From Phytoseiulus persimilis (lineage: Eukaryota; Arthropoda; Arachnida; Mesostigmata; Phytoseiidae), in the NCBI GenBank assembly GCA_037576195.1, contig CM075103.1, forward strand, positions 8,990,001-9,054,000: a stretch of 64,000 bases of DNA, written 5' to 3'. Below are positions 37,215 through 49,842 of this stretch, piece after piece. A program made the position numbers and the translations under genes. Below the pieces are notes generated by a model. It saw only the letters and a list, made by a program, of their open reading frames with translations. It had not been told where the DNA came from and searched no databases. Position 1 is the first letter of the stretch. Every line of letters begins with the position of its first letter.

Positions 37215-38769
37215 TAGATGAATACATGTTAGCTTCACGGTGGGCTGTTTTCTCTTTCATTCCAGTCTTCGCTCCTAAGGTTCGATCCTGCGCTATAGGA
37301 GCTTCTCAACCTCAGGCTACGACTTCCATGGCCTACAAGAACGTCCCGAACCAGATGCACGCCTAACGACTTGACCGTCTCTCGCATACACGAGCTGTCG
37401 TGGACATTCTGGAAGACTCTAGCCGTTACCAAACCAACCCACGCTAATTCGGTCACCGTAATGACAAGAAGGCAGAAGAGGAGTTAGGGGAGACTTGACG
37501 CGCGCTGCGCGGTGGGGCCCCGGCCGTGCAGGGTGAAATGTTGCCAACGAAATCGATGGGTGCCAACAGTAAGCCAAAGTAGTTTGCCCGAAACCGCTCC
37601 ATGGCAGTCAATCGCTCGCTGATGATGACATCGGACATGCCAAAAGCTCAAAACATCTAGACAAAGGCCCGTACAGAGATAGAGAAGCTCAAACCCGTGC
37701 TCGGATGCAACGAGACCTGAGTTTCCGTATCTCGGAAAGTACGAATGATACGGACCACCCCGTAAAATTCAACCAACAGGACAACGGCGACGCTGATGAA
37801 ATGACTCGTAGGTCTTCGCGCAAGTGGTCGGGAACAGCAGTCTTCGCCCCATACCACTACAGTGAGGGATCCGCTTCGCTGCCCTCCGCTGGGGTTGACG
37901 CCCTCCATTCGGGGGTGAAGGTCCCGTTTCACCGCTGACCCAACTCGTGACAGATCTGCGTGGAAACACTAGGACATGTGAGATTCCAAAATGATGACGC
38001 ATACCACACGGCGGATGGCCTCCTGACCAGCGCGAGACTGAATGAAAAGATGAATCGTTCTGGCGTGGAAGCAGCAAATTGACTCTTAGGAGTCTGGCAA
38101 CGTGAAACCATAGGATCCGCTGAGCTTGCTCGCGGCTCAAGCGAAAGGCTGGTTTGTACATGTAATATGCAATCAGGTCCGAATAAAACCATAACCATAA
38201 CCATATTTCCTCCCCGAAAAGTGCTTCCGGCTTGGTAAGCTGAAATGAGCTCCATGACAATTGGCACTCGTCATGTCGTAGTAAGCAGAAGCGGGATTGC
38301 CGGCCACCCTAATGACTCGTTTCTGAGCGTTTCATTGAAGCTCGCTGCAGCCCCTGATTCCGTAGCAATCGTGTTGCCGGCAACCACGTGCAGCCGACAA
38401 GCTTCGCTGGACTCAAACAGGAAGTCTCTCGCAGTTGGACCCACACAAATTTGCCCCGTGCTTCGTGCATGCACGCGCCAAAAATGCCGGGGACCGCACT
38501 CCCCCATCGCTGTGCCCTTACCACATTGCAACAAAATCGCGCGGACGACTGTGGTCTCATCAGTTGATTCGATCAACTCGAAGGTTGCGGAATGCTTAAA
38601 CTCCTCCTTATCACAGGTGAGCAAGCTTTCGGTTGATCTATTGAGCGACTGGACCCCAAACCACGGTGATGGCCACAGGAGTACCGGCTGAGCACTGGAC
38701 GGTCTGAGATCATTTTTCGGAGTTCGCACTCCGGAGCCGCTTCGACGAGGGATCGATTGGTTGGGCTAG

Positions 38770-39011
38770 ATGAGCGCTCGCATGAAGAGTAGGAAAGTTT
38801 CTGAGAAGATTCGTCTGTTTCCAGCTGTGGTCGCGGGCACTACCTCTTTCAGACTGTTCGACACGCTCCGAAATCAACTATACAGCACCATCGACAAAAC
38901 CGTGGATAAACTAGGAGAGAAGACCTCAGAAGATCCCGATGTCGCCAACATGATCAAGAGCGTGGCGAGTAGAATATCAGCTTGTCTCAAAACTGCTTTG
39001 TCGGAGCGAGG
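38770..39011 (+). CDS. Possible 5' exon of the lipase gene
   Basis: An ATG-started frame contains SEDPDVANMIKSVASRI, which resembles the segment just before the lid region of acid lipases (DPDV...). Codon use looks coding. The exon end is unresolved: no GT donor gives phase 0, which the next recognised lipase exon needs, so either a small exon is missing or this is not part of the gene. An internal acceptor at the TTCCAG near 38822 is also possible. Confidence 0.35.
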
Positions 39012-39442
39012 TTTCCTTCCTCAGCGTTCGTTTCAAACTCGAGACCTTCGCGAAGCTGTTTCATCCTGAGTACTAGACGGTTATCCGGTCTAGAAAGTGA
39101 ACGAAAAATGTGTTTTCGGTGGCGGTTTCGAATAGAAACGCCTTCCCGCATCTCCCGTGCCTCTCTGTCGAGCCGCGGTTTCCGGCTCCAGTGGCCGGAT
39201 GAGAAGTTCATTGTTTGCCGAGACCCCACGATCCCGCTGCGTTGCGTACGGCGACAACTACCGCTCGTACGGTGGACGGCGGCGGCGGAATTGCCAGCCT
39301 CGATTGGTCGCTGGAGTGCACTGTATCTATGCCTTCTTTACTAGCCTGCATACAACAGCCGCCCAGGGTACACTGGGTACTCTTGCATGGCGAGAAAGTT
39401 TCGGAAACTCGAATAACGTCTTCGGATCTGTTGAACTTGCAG

Positions 39443-41936
39443 GAGTGCTACGTGAAGAGTTACAATTACGATTACTACGAATTCAACATAACTACGAAAG
39501 ACGACGTCATCCTCACCATATTCCGTGTGCGGAGCCGGAAAGCTTACACAGCGGAATCCGTCCCTGTTATTCTACAGCACGGAGTGGTGAGTGAGACGCC
39601 GGCGATATTCGCAACTCCGCGTTCCCTCAGGCGACGAGGCAGCGCGAAGCACGCCAAGCGAATCAATTTCGAACCTCCTCCTCAGATGAGCTCCGGGGTC
39701 GACTTTTTGGCAAATCCACCCCAACAGGCGCCCGGGTTCTTTCTGGCTGACATGGGGTACGACGTCTATTTGCCGAACACGAGAACCAATAAGTTCAGCT
39801 CGTGGAGCGCAGCGACGAAGCCTTACTTCTATTACGTCAGGTTTGTTGTCTTCGAAGGAAGATAGTCGGGTGAGGGAGGGTTCCTCACATCAGCATCAAG
39901 AGTCGGCAGCTGTTTCCGGGGCTTTTGGCTCGTTCGAGTCCCGAGATGATGAAAACTCTCGAACTGTATGCGGTCATCCGAGAATTCCTCCCCGAATCAA
40001 ACACTTCCACCTCGAACCATATTTCTCGATTGCTCAAAAGTCAAATTTGGATTTCTCCGCTGCTGCACTTCCACCGGTCGATTATTTTTGTCTACAGAAG
40101 GGCTGGCCCGTTCCATTGCACAAGTCGCACCTGTGAAGCGGCCGAACGCTCTGGAACGGAACTTTCCGCCACCTCTTGTGGAATACTTGGAGTGTTCTGG
40201 AGTAAGGAATACTCGGCAATAATCCCGTGCCGTTTGTATAAATGAATGGCACTCCCTCGAATTCTTCTCAATTTGGGAAGCTTGCCAGCTTGACGCTCGT
40301 TCAGCTTCTCTCCTCGCGGTACACGTGCGTTCGTAGCCTGAATGGCCTTTGGGCACGCTTCCTGTTGTGGGGGGAGCGGGTTGGGACCGCGGCAGCAGCG
40401 CCGCCCATTGAGGCGTTCATGATGAGATGGAGTCCTCAACCACCTTCAGCGTTTCATGCAACGATTTTTCCTCTGCATTGACAGCTTCATGGAGATGGCG
40501 GAGTACGACATGCCGGCCATAATCGATTCGATTCTGTCGCGGACCGGCTTCAAAAATCTCCACTACATAGGTCACTCCAGAGGGACGACGATCATGTTCG
40601 CTCTGCTGGCTTCGAAGCCAGAATACAACGACAAGGTGGGATTGCGGGACTTCGCATGACTTCGATCGCATGATTCTTTCCTCCTCTCCATTTTGACGTC
40701 GGACTGCTCGTTACAGGTCCGCCTCTTCGCGGCGCTGGCCCCGATCGTGTACCTCGACCTGACTGCCGCCTGGTCGATCATCAAAAACATCATACCGAAG
40801 CTTGTAATCATGAGTTCTCGATCACTATGAGTGTCTCGATAATACGCGATACCCACCTCGTCATCTAAGCCTCGCTGGAAAGTGGAAAGGGGGAGAGCTC
40901 CACTCCATCCTCGTCTCTCGATTGGGAATCTCTGGAATTCCCTCATTTTATCGATTTCCTTCGCAGAAACTTGCCATGGACTGCCTCGGATACTCGGAGA
41001 ACCGGATTTTCGACAGCTCCAAGGTCAACGACATATCCTTCCCCCTGATGAACCCTCTGGTGTGCTCACTGGGCGGCGGGGCGCTCTGCAACTCGGTGCT
41101 GAACGTTGGATTGAGCCCATCACTTCTGCGACAGAAAGAGCATCCCCGAATTAACAGTGTATGTTCATCGTGACCCCCTTCCTCCACCCCCACCTCCTTC
41201 CCCGGCCTCCTCTCCCTCTCAACAGGGATTGCGGCTCCTGAGGGCCGTGGGTGCTCAGAGTTAATGATCGCCGCAGTTTCACCCGGAATATCGGTTTCAG
41301 ACCAGGGTCCCGGTGTACTCTGTCAACACGCCCGCAGGAACCACGGTGCAGGACCTCACCCATTACTTCCAGATGATCGAATCGGGTAAATTCGCGAAAT
41401 ACAATTTCGACTTCGAGCCGGCCTGCCACCCAGTGATCAAGAGCAACAAGCAGATCTACCGCCAGGTCTGTGAGCTGGTCGCTCGGCAGCCTTGATCTTG
41501 AGAGTTTTGAGTCCGAATGAAAAGACAGTTTCCGCTCGACTGCACTCGAGCTCCGTGAAGTGCACCAGAGGATCCAAGCGATTCAAATGGAAGTCCTGTT
41601 GAATTTCAGAGCACGCCTCCCGAATACGATCTCGGGAATCTTCGTACTCGCCTGATTGCGTTCCATTCGGTGGACGATACGTTCGCGGGACCTGAAGGGG
41701 TTGCGAGGCTTTATCCCAAGGTCAAGCACCTGGTTCTCGACGACGGATGGTATTTCATCGAGAAATCCAAGTTCCTCCATCTGGATTTTCTGTGGGCGAT
41801 AGATGCAATCGAACTGGTCTATTTGAACGTTCTGAATCACATGCGCAAAGTAGATAAACTGGAAGACGGTTCGGTCCGGGATCTGGATGAACTGTTCAGC
41901 ATGTATCAGAGAAACGGAACCAAGCCAGCGATCTAG
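39443..41936 (+). CDS. Acid lipase (gastric/lysosomal lipase family), N-terminus unresolved
   Basis: Seven exons: 39443-39586, 39686-39840, 40485-40635, 40717-40803, 40967-41158, 41301-41465, 41610-41936 (TAG); 407 codons, all phases agree. The family hydrolyses triglycerides or cholesteryl esters, either secreted in the gut or in lysosomes. The alpha/beta-hydrolase plan is clear: VPVILQHGV at the oxyanion strand, FFLADMGYDVYLPNTR, nucleophile elbow HYIGHSRGTT (Ser codon 40576-40578), VYSVNTPAGT in the cap, catalytic Asp in HSVDDTFAGP (GAC 41673-41675 or the adjacent GAT) and catalytic His in FLHLDF (CAT 41778-41780). The triad is complete, so the enzyme should be active. The segment between the oxyanion strand and FFLADMGY is shorter than in human LIPF. 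No signal peptide could be assigned; see the candidate exon at 38770. Confidence 0.88.
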
Positions 41937-42104
41937 ACATTCGGTCTGATTCCCGTTATTAGGAACTCATTATGAAATGTAGAACTGTCTTGAAAATATT
42001 TCCGGGGCCTCGCTTGTCTCCAACGGGCAGATGTGGTTCCAGCCAAGCGGGAAATTCGGCTAAAACATGCCCTCCTACTCAAGACTCAGGATGATGTCAC
42101 GTTG

Positions 42105-42110
42105 AATAAA
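42105..42110 (+). promoter_or_regulatory. Poly(A) signal of the lipase gene
   Basis: AATAAA 169 bases after the lipase stop codon, in an otherwise unremarkable 3' region. Confidence 0.6.
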
Positions 42111-45004
42111 TGATCGGTTGCTGGCCGGAGAAACCTTTATCAGAGTTATGCGATCTTGTAGGTACGATTTACTAGTTACTGAGTGCGAAAATCGGAAAGA
42201 TCGAACTGTCCACTGGCTGTTCGGAGGGAAGCCATCCCAGCGTCGGGAGATTCATCATTCCTCAACCGAAGATCGAGCTGGAATCATGCACAGATGAATG
42301 CGTCGGTGAATACCGTTCGGCCCGTGCATGACGTGCTTCACGGAAAGTGAATCCAAAGCATTATTTCTCACGGTGGGGGTGGGGTTATCCCATCGGTGGG
42401 TCGTTGGCGGATTTGCCCGGAAGCACGGACTCCGACAACGGGACGGTTGGATACGGGTCAAAAAGTAGGGACGAAACGCTCCCATTCGAACACCTCGAGA
42501 GCTCCGGCCGCGCCCGGGGATCGACAATTGCGCGTTGCTCAGCGCCTGGCCGCCTTTTGTGCATGACAGCTCTTGTTTATCACCTCTGATGTATTTACCT
42601 CCGATCTCTCACGCAGACTCTCAGTGTGCGAAATAGAATTGCTTTGGACAGGCGCGGCTTCCGAGAAAATTCATTAGTGGCCACCGTGACCTAACGTGCT
42701 TTTGATTTCTTGAAAGCCTCTACGTAACAGTGGGCCAGCAGCAGCAAAATGAACACTTTCGTCCAGCAAAGCGCCCGCAGCGCTGTGGAATTAGTTACCA
42801 CTCGAGAATGTGATGAATCATCATGGGAGCGTGTCATGACGGTCAGAAGTGGGTCAAAAGAAGGCCAGCGAATAATGCTCAGAGAATGGTCCGTGGAAGA
42901 AATATCACCTGCTGTTTCTAGCAGATTCGACAGTTTGGCCGAGGAAGCGACCCGCTTTCGGAATGAAATCCCCGCTATCGGGCGATGAGTGAAAGCGCTC
43001 CTTCAGAGACGGGAGTGAGTAAATGGGAGCATGAGGAACTGAGAAGACACCTCGATTTTTCTCGTACGTCCGTTAGATGTGTCTTTTTTGCATGAGCATT
43101 TGGTTCCGCGCGAAGTGGCAATCGAGTTCACTTCCGACGGCTTCGTCTGAACCTCAGCGACTGGAAAAAAAAATGCCCAGAGCGATCGGCTCCGGGTATA
43201 CCAGCATGGAAGCTAATTAACGGATTATCGGAAAATCTCTGAAAAAGTTAAGGTGGGGAGAGGCTTGGGGAGTCGGGATCGAAAAAAAAAAACACTCTCG
43301 AGCTGTGTCGAGCCTACAGAGAGTCGAAAACCACGGCTTCCTCATGTATCACAACGGTGGAGGAAGCTCTTCGCTCGCCCTAGCGAGAGCTGGGAACCTC
43401 CCAACAGAGTGTTATAATTATTTCTTATTGGCCGTCCCGGACATAATATGCGATGTGGACTTCACCTCGGAAGACTGGCCATGTGATCCTCGGATGCAGT
43501 GAATTCTATTCGATAGTTCAACAGTAAAGACCTGGCTGCGCGCATCGGCCTTAGCAGTGGGCTGAATCGTACATCGGTGACCACGAGAGTGCGGCGACTT
43601 CTCGAAGTATGGGAACGCTGCAAAGAAGTATCTGCTGAACATGCGCGCGCCTGGATTGAGAGTGTCATTTGTGAAAACACGAATCAGTAACAATGAACCA
43701 CCCGCCTCATAAGGTCGGCCCGGCTCTCTGCAGGCTTAGCCAGGGTCGACCGCTTGCTTTTGAGAGTGGATGAGACGCTGATGGGGGAATTTCGAATATC
43801 AGTGAGCTTGGTTCTCACGCACAACTCAGGATATCACCCCTAGATCCCGACGAACATCGGCTGCGAAGTTCCATAGTTTTGGCCTCCGGCCTGATCAGGT
43901 TCGCTGAATGTCAGAGCACGAATCCTTGACTCTCGGTCAAAGGAGTCAGGAGACTGTTCGCTTCATTTTCGTGGCTCGAAGCCTGGAATTTGGAGCCGGC
44001 AGTTGGGACCCTCAGGGCTGCTATGCTTGTTTATTTCCGTTGGAGGATACGCCAATTTGTTGCCATTCCCGCCCCGGGCGGCAATAGTATGGTCGGCCAA
44101 AGGCATAGGCGTGAGATGCGTCCCCTTCTGCATGACGTGGAACCAATCAGGAGCTCAGCTTACGTGCTGAACCTTTCATGCAAAGGAAAGCAGGAGTGTT
44201 CTTGCGTGAAAAGTTGAACGCTCAAAACTACATGTTTTTGAAATCACGGGTTGCACGAGCATACCGATTCATGAGTATGCTGAAAAATGTAACTTTTCCA
44301 ATGACTCTTCGAAGCTGTGTTGGATGTTAAATAATAAACTTGATGATCGCGGAGCCTTTCGTCGTGTCCGGTTTATTCATACACCTGCTCCGCGTATTCT
44401 CAACACATTCAACTTCTCACTACTGCATGAACATTCACGCTACCATCATGACATTGTGCGAAGAAGATACCCAATCCAGTATTCTCGCGGAATGGTGCAA
44501 AGAGGATGACAGGAGCGTATTTAGTGAAGTCCGACACAGTGCGACAACTTTAGGCTCCTCAGCAGTCGCACGAGTTTGGAACAGGGCAGGCGCTCTCCAC
44601 ACTGCGCGACGAGAGACAGCTCGAGAGCAGACGATGCTGCTTATCGTGCCACCGGTGAACGTTTCAGTGAACTGAACTCGAGTGTTGCGGAAGAGTCCTC
44701 GAATTTAGTGAATTTACCAGGGGCGCCCGTAGCTCGACCGTCCTCATCGTGTTTTTTGTAAGTATTCCGCCCCACCTCTTGTGAGTGAACAGCTTTCCGT
44801 TCGACTCGCCCTTATTCCATGAGCTCTGATGATGAACTTATGAGACTGCCGCTCTCTCCGCGAGGCACGTGCTCAAGACTTCGGTGCGAAAAACAACGGT
44901 CAACGCGTTCGTGGCCTATCTCAAGTGTTCCGAACCGTTCAAGAGACATGCATTCGTCTAACAAAGACAAATGAATCATTCAAACACAGAGCAAGCTTGT
45001 CGGC
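42111..45004. other. Intergenic stretch, no gene recognised; ABCB8-like upstream block at its end
   Basis: Short open frames only (for example 42749-42988 and 43305-43502, plus), none recognisable. From about 44620 to 44700 the sequence resembles the region upstream of the full ABCB8 gene (51695-51745), sharing GAGCAGACGAT and CTTATCGTG followed by CCGGTGAAC. Confidence 0.55.
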
Positions 45005-46029
45005 ATGATCCTCTCTACCCTCGGGCGATCTCAACCCGCTATGCAGTGCCTCCACTTCTCCAGGTCGGTTGCCGGATTATATTTTCGTTTCGAGCTCCCT
45101 CGTTCTGAATATAACGATTGAAAAAGGTTAGCGTGAGAAGACTTTCCAAACCATGCGAAAGTGACGATTCTCATCCCGTAACAGGCTTTCACTGAGCCTG
45201 AAGTTCGGGAAGAACAACTGCGTCCGACCTAGACAAGCTGTCTCACCTACTGTCCGACTCCTGTCGGGAGCAGCTTTCAGCGCGGCTCTCGCGCACAGAA
45301 GTCTGAGGGTCGGCGTAAGTTTTCACTCTCCAAAGATTCAGACAGCCATGATACTATAATGAATTCGAGAGGATCAGACGGGAGATGGAACGCTCAGAGA
45401 ACATTTCCCTCCACCGCAGATCGCGGAGTGCGGACCGAGGACGACCAGAGTACTTGACGGGGAAAGGAACTTAGCCAAAGGATGCTCTGCCCTTGAACTA
45501 CTCTTGATCATACTCAAGAATGAAATGTTCCCCCTGCTCGTCGCACTCACGGTGAGTCCGAGCCATTTGATCGAATGCGCAACACCAAGACCCTTGAGTA
45601 CGTGACTTTTTCTTCTGAAATAACGCTCGTTGTTCCCTCACGAATCCGGCAGAGCGCTCTCCTGACAGCAGTTTGCCATGCGCTGATGCCGATTTGCGCC
45701 GAGGAGGTCATTCCGGCGCTGAAGATTTTCCTCTGGAATGGACGTCTGCCTCTGGAAAGCGTCCATGTTCCCGCGGTCCGACTCGCCGCTCTTTGCGTCG
45801 CCCATGTAGGTTATTCGATCCCCCTCCTCGTCGCTGTCGCTGCTCGAATGCACACGAAGCTTGTGTTGAGTGGAATACTCTTTTCACTCGACAATTCCGG
45901 ATCCCGCAGATCGCCTGTACGTCGGTGTACGTCGCGAGCCTTGCCGTGGTGTTCAGAGATGCGTCAGCCCGGTTGAAGCAAGCAGGCTCGACGAGGCGAA
46001 GATGGGAGCAATCCTCGACGAAACCCTAA
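45005..46029 (+). CDS. Truncated ABCB8 paralogue lacking the nucleotide-binding domain
   Basis: Five exons: 45005-45063, 45185-45314, 45420-45551, 45653-45805, 45910-46029 (TAA); 594 bases, 197 residues, all in phase. Each exon pairs with one of ABCB8: exon 1 59 bases in both, exon 2 130 in both, exon 3 132 versus 129, exon 4 153 versus 159. Introns sit at identical positions and phases. The product starts MILSTLGRSQPAMQCLHFSR (full gene: [20 protein letters not shown]), so a mitochondrial targeting peptide is retained, then SPTVRLLSGAAFSAALAH and the first two core transmembrane segments. In exon 5 homology ends at SARLKQ. The next +1 frame then reads AKMGAILDE, matching TKTGAIMNV of ABCB8, so a small deletion and frameshift created the early stop. 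No NBD exon follows. It is either a decaying pseudogene or a short membrane protein; the undamaged frame and splice sites despite marked divergence favour the second. Confidence 0.65.
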
Positions 46030-46298
46030 GAAACGACTAGGGCTTCTCAATAGATCTCAAAGATGCAACTGTCCAACATCGACGTTTCTTCCTGATTTGT
46101 GATTGATCGATTCAAGAGAACGATCTGATATCATATTCGGGAGAGGCTCTCTCTTGGAAACACGACGGTGATGCGAACCATTTTACCTTAATTCATCTTT
46201 TATTTCAAAACCAGAAATATATTGCGCCGAATCGATTCAAGCTCGATCGACACCTTCAGCGACTTCCACATGGGTCCAAACGGATGGAGCTGCGCAGA

Positions 46299-46304
46299 AA
46301 TAAA
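46299..46304 (+). promoter_or_regulatory. Possible poly(A) signal of the truncated ABCB8 paralogue
   Basis: AATAAA 270 bases after the stop codon of the truncated copy. It would allow a complete short transcript to be made. Confidence 0.35.
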
Positions 46305-47545
46305 ATGTTTGTCAGGGTTTGCTTGTCATTCTTAGCGAGAAGGCTTACAGTTGCCCAGAAGGGAATGGTTTACGTGAATTAGGCGGACGCTCAAGTTCCT
46401 CGCTCAAAAACGGTACCGTCGCGGATCAGTGACGATTGGCCTGATCTGAAGGAACTGAGGTGCCCGTCCGTTCTCGTGGTGTGCCCTCGTCGACTCGGGC
46501 TATCCAAAAGCGTCATCAGCGCCAATCCAAGAAATCGCGGAACGAGTCGGGCCTTTTTTTGTGGCCGCACCATGGGCCACTCTGTTCCATTCTGTTGTGA
46601 GTGAAGACCAACGATCGCCAGGCGCATCCAGCAAGCGATGTTACAGTTGCCGCGCACACGAACAAAGTAGCATCGCGCACGCTTGGCCGTTGGCTGATTT
46701 TTCTTCTCAAGGCTTCCTTTCCCTCTCTCCGACAACAGCGATGCCGTCCGCTGTTCTGACCATTCGCTCTTGGCAACGCTCAGCGCGTCACAAAAAGTTT
46801 GCTCAAGCAGCCAGACACCATGTGTCTCCGGTGAGTTCGCTACAAGTTCGATTGCTAGATCTCTTCTTCGAATCCCCGGTAGTTTTCAACCCTTGGTGAA
46901 CACTCGCCCTCTTTCACCCCTTCCACTCGCGTCAAGTACACGTGCGACTCGCGAACCGACTGACAGCCCACATCAAATTGTCAGCGGCAGACCACGGGGA
47001 TACCGGCCGCCAGCTGATCGACTAAAACTTCTCTCCGAACCCGATTCGACTAAGTTTCTAAGAAGAGTTCTGAAAGCAATCCACTTCGAGTTTTTTTGAA
47101 GAAAACAACTGAAACTTCCCGACTACACAGACGAACTCGCCGACGTCGATGAGTCGGTCCCTCCCGGAGACCATTGAACGGTTTCTTATTACGAACAGCG
47201 TCGCCTCTGAGGCTCGATGACGACTGCCCTGCCAATGAAAAGAGCCGAGTTCATCTTACGGCTTCCTCTCCGCGAGACAGTTTCGGGCGCTCGCATCTCG
47301 TCGGGAATGAATTCGGAGTTTACGAAAGAAATAATTCATCGCCTACAGTGGCCGGCTCGAATGCGAGACTCTGAGCACCTGAGAGAGCTGGGTGGGGTTC
47401 GTAAAGATAGCTCCTCCTGTCGTGCGGCGTAGTGCAAGAATGCAGGAAAATACCCTGAAAGTAATTTCTGTCTCATCACAACATCAATTCATCCTTTTCC
47501 AGGGTAGGGCTCCTGTCTCGCGGCGCAGGCATGCTCAAATGAACC
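46305..47545. other. Intergenic stretch between the ABCB8 copy and POGLUT2/3
   Basis: No gene or repeat recognised. Several overlapping short frames on both strands (for example 46391-46735 minus, 46561-46899 plus) look like chance. The promoter and 5' leader of POGLUT2/3 must lie here. Confidence 0.5.
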
Positions 47546-49842
47546 ATGATGTACCTGTCGGTAGGATGCCTGGCGGCCATGGCATTCGTTGTGGCAGCGG
47601 ACATTCCGCGGGCGTCTGTGTGGGGGCCTGGACTGCGAGGTGGATTCGTCCTGCCTGTGAGATACATTTTCATACAGTTCAACGATGAGAAGGACCAAAG
47701 GTTAGATTGAGCTGAAATTCTCTCAGGAACACCAATCACCTCTGCTTCAGAGCGTTGTGTTGCCACACCGAAATCGCAAGCATTGGTATGCGTGGTGGAA
47801 ATCGTAGAAATCGATTGAAAGTTGGTTCGTTTCGGAAATGGACAATTATCTGAAATCTCGCTCTTGACTCCCATCGTCATTCCCAGATACACGAACATGT
47901 CTATTGATTCGGTCAAAGTGGAGTTACGCTCAAAACCGTCCGGAGCAATCAAAGAGTATCAGTATGATCTCCTGAGGACAGCCAATGACCCCTCCCGTCT
48001 TCTGTTTCGATTTCGTCCCCATGCCGCTCATGAAGGGGACCTCGTCCTGACTGTGCTATTCGACAATCAAGAAGTCGTCTCCGAGATAATCAAAGGTGAT
48101 TCGATTGAGTTTTCGAAGATTTCGCTCTCCTACATCCGTCCAGGCTCTTGAGTCTCGGTTCAGTAACTGTTGGTTCCAGCCAGGATAGAACTCGTTACTT
48201 TCATTCACAGGTCCCATGGAACCGGAAGAATGCGACTGCCCCATAGGTATTCAACGGTGGCTCGTTGATGTGGCGAAATGTCCGAAAATCAGCGAGCAGA
48301 TCCTGAAGGACCTCGCCCACTTCTCAACGAGCAAAGTTCGGCCGAATTACAACCGCGAGATCATGAAGAAGTATTACGACCAACCGTATTCCGTTTCGCT
48401 GTGCAACTACGTCATCAAAAGCAATAAGGTCTACCGCAAGTGCCTCGGGGAATACACAGGATTCAAGATGTTCGTGGATAGCGTCCTCCTGAGCCTTGTG
48501 CGGAAGGTCAGCTCAACTTTCACGGCAGCCTTCCTGTGATTAGCATTCGGACTTTGCGCGATTCATTGAGCCCCGCCTCGCAGCAATTATCATGTGGCTC
48601 GATAGGGAGTATCATTCACGGAAGCTACAGCTTGAACTTTTCCTCACAGGTCAAGCTGCCGGACGTTGATTTCCTGGTCAATCTCGGGGATTACCCCTTG
48701 GCGGGGAAAACCGAACGTCGCTACTCACCCCAAGTGCCAATTTTCTCCTGGTGTGGCTCTGAGGATTCCTTGGATATTGTCATGCCGACTTACGAGCTGA
48801 CCGAAGCTTCGGTTCATATGATGCGACGAGTCGTTGTTGATGTACTCTCGGTTCAGGTGATTCGATTTTGTCCTCTCCCCGAGTCGAAGAAGTCGAAGGG
48901 CTTTACGCGTCTACGGTTTCCATTCGATTGGATCCTTTCAGCCGTTCCTCTAATACTCATTCATCTATTTCACTCGGTTTAAGGATCGCGCCAGCCAACC
49001 TTTCTCGGAACGACAGCACAAGGCGTTTTGGAGAGGACGGGATTCCCGCGAGGAACGACTGCGTCTCGTCGAACTTTCTCAGCGTGATCCTCAATTGCTC
49101 AACGCTTCAATTACGAACTTTTTCTTCTTTAGGGACAGAATGGAGAAATACGGAGGCGGCTCACCGCATGTGAGCTTTTTCGACTTTTTCGAGGTAAGAC
49201 GGCGTTTCTATCCGACTCTGAGACTTGACCCCGTGCTTCGAGCATTTCGCTCCTCCCTGCGAAACAGCCAGCGCTGAACCGAATCGAGCCAAAGTTTCCA
49301 ATTCCAGTACAAATACCAGATCAACATCGACGGGACTGTTGCCGCCTACAGGATGCCTTTTCTGCTGAGTGGGGGCAGCACGGTTTTCAAACCCAAGTCG
49401 ATATTTTACGAGCACTTCTATTCACTGCTGGAGGAAGATGTCCACTACGTGCCCGTGCACTCAGACCTGTCGGACCTTTTGCCAAAAATCAAATTCTGTA
49501 TCGCTAACGAAGATCATTGCGCTCAGATCGCACGAAACGGTCGACAGCTCGTCAACGACGCGCTGCTTCCTCACCACGTGTACTGTTACTACGTCCAGCT
49601 CCTGCAAGTTAGTGGAAAAGCTCCAGGAATCTATCAGAGAGCGAGGGTTCTCGATTCTGGACGTTTAGTTTCCGTCTAGAGTACATCAATGGTCTGATGC
49701 TTTCTGATTATGTATTTTTGAACTTCAGGAATACTCAAAGCTCATCGAAGGACCAGTGGAAATTCAAGAAGACATGGAATTCGTTGAGCACGCCCAGGAG
49801 AGCGTCTGCAACTGCCCTGGTAGAGCAAAGGATGAACTGTGA
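47546..49842 (+). CDS. POGLUT2: Protein O-glucosyltransferase 2/3 (KDELC family)
   Basis: Seven exons: 47546-47700, 47887-48095, 48211-48506, 48650-48856, 48984-49193, 49308-49607, 49729-49842 (TGA); 497 codons, phases agree. The family transfers glucose from UDP-glucose to serines in EGF repeats of proteins such as Notch and fibrillin, in the ER lumen. Residues 1-18 form a signal peptide (MMYLSVGCLAAMAFVVAA). A filamin-type repeat follows (SVWGPGLRGGFVLPVRYIF to about residue 122), then the CAP10 glycosyltransferase domain with ECDCP, LPDVDFLVNLGDYPL, PIFSWCGSEDSLDIVMPTY, KAFWRGRDSREER, VSFFDFFEYKYQINIDGTVA and STVFKPKSIFYEHFY. The protein ends KDEL, the ER-retrieval signal. Length matches vertebrate POGLUT2/3 (about 500). 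Which vertebrate paralogue is closer cannot be decided by eye. ATG 47546 is followed at once by a second ATG; either may start. Confidence 0.93.

Larger units (their letters stand above)
29277..38769. other. Accessory stretch rich in decayed repeats, no intact gene recognised
   Basis: No exon chain was recognised between the MFS gene and the lipase. The region holds a LINE reverse-transcriptase remnant (33033-33410), a large foldback (33422-34181), a 14-bp tandem array (34981-35050), an inverted repeat with TGAGTCA palindromes (35500-36213) and a pogo-type MITE (36875-37214). A frame of 152 codons on the minus strand (38271-38729) overlaps one of 148 codons on the plus strand (38245-38691); neither resembles a known protein. 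Confidence 0.6.

Noticed and set aside
45005-46029. Reading this as a second full ABCB8 gene
   Set aside because: No Walker A, signature or Walker B exon occurs between 46029 and the start of POGLUT2/3.
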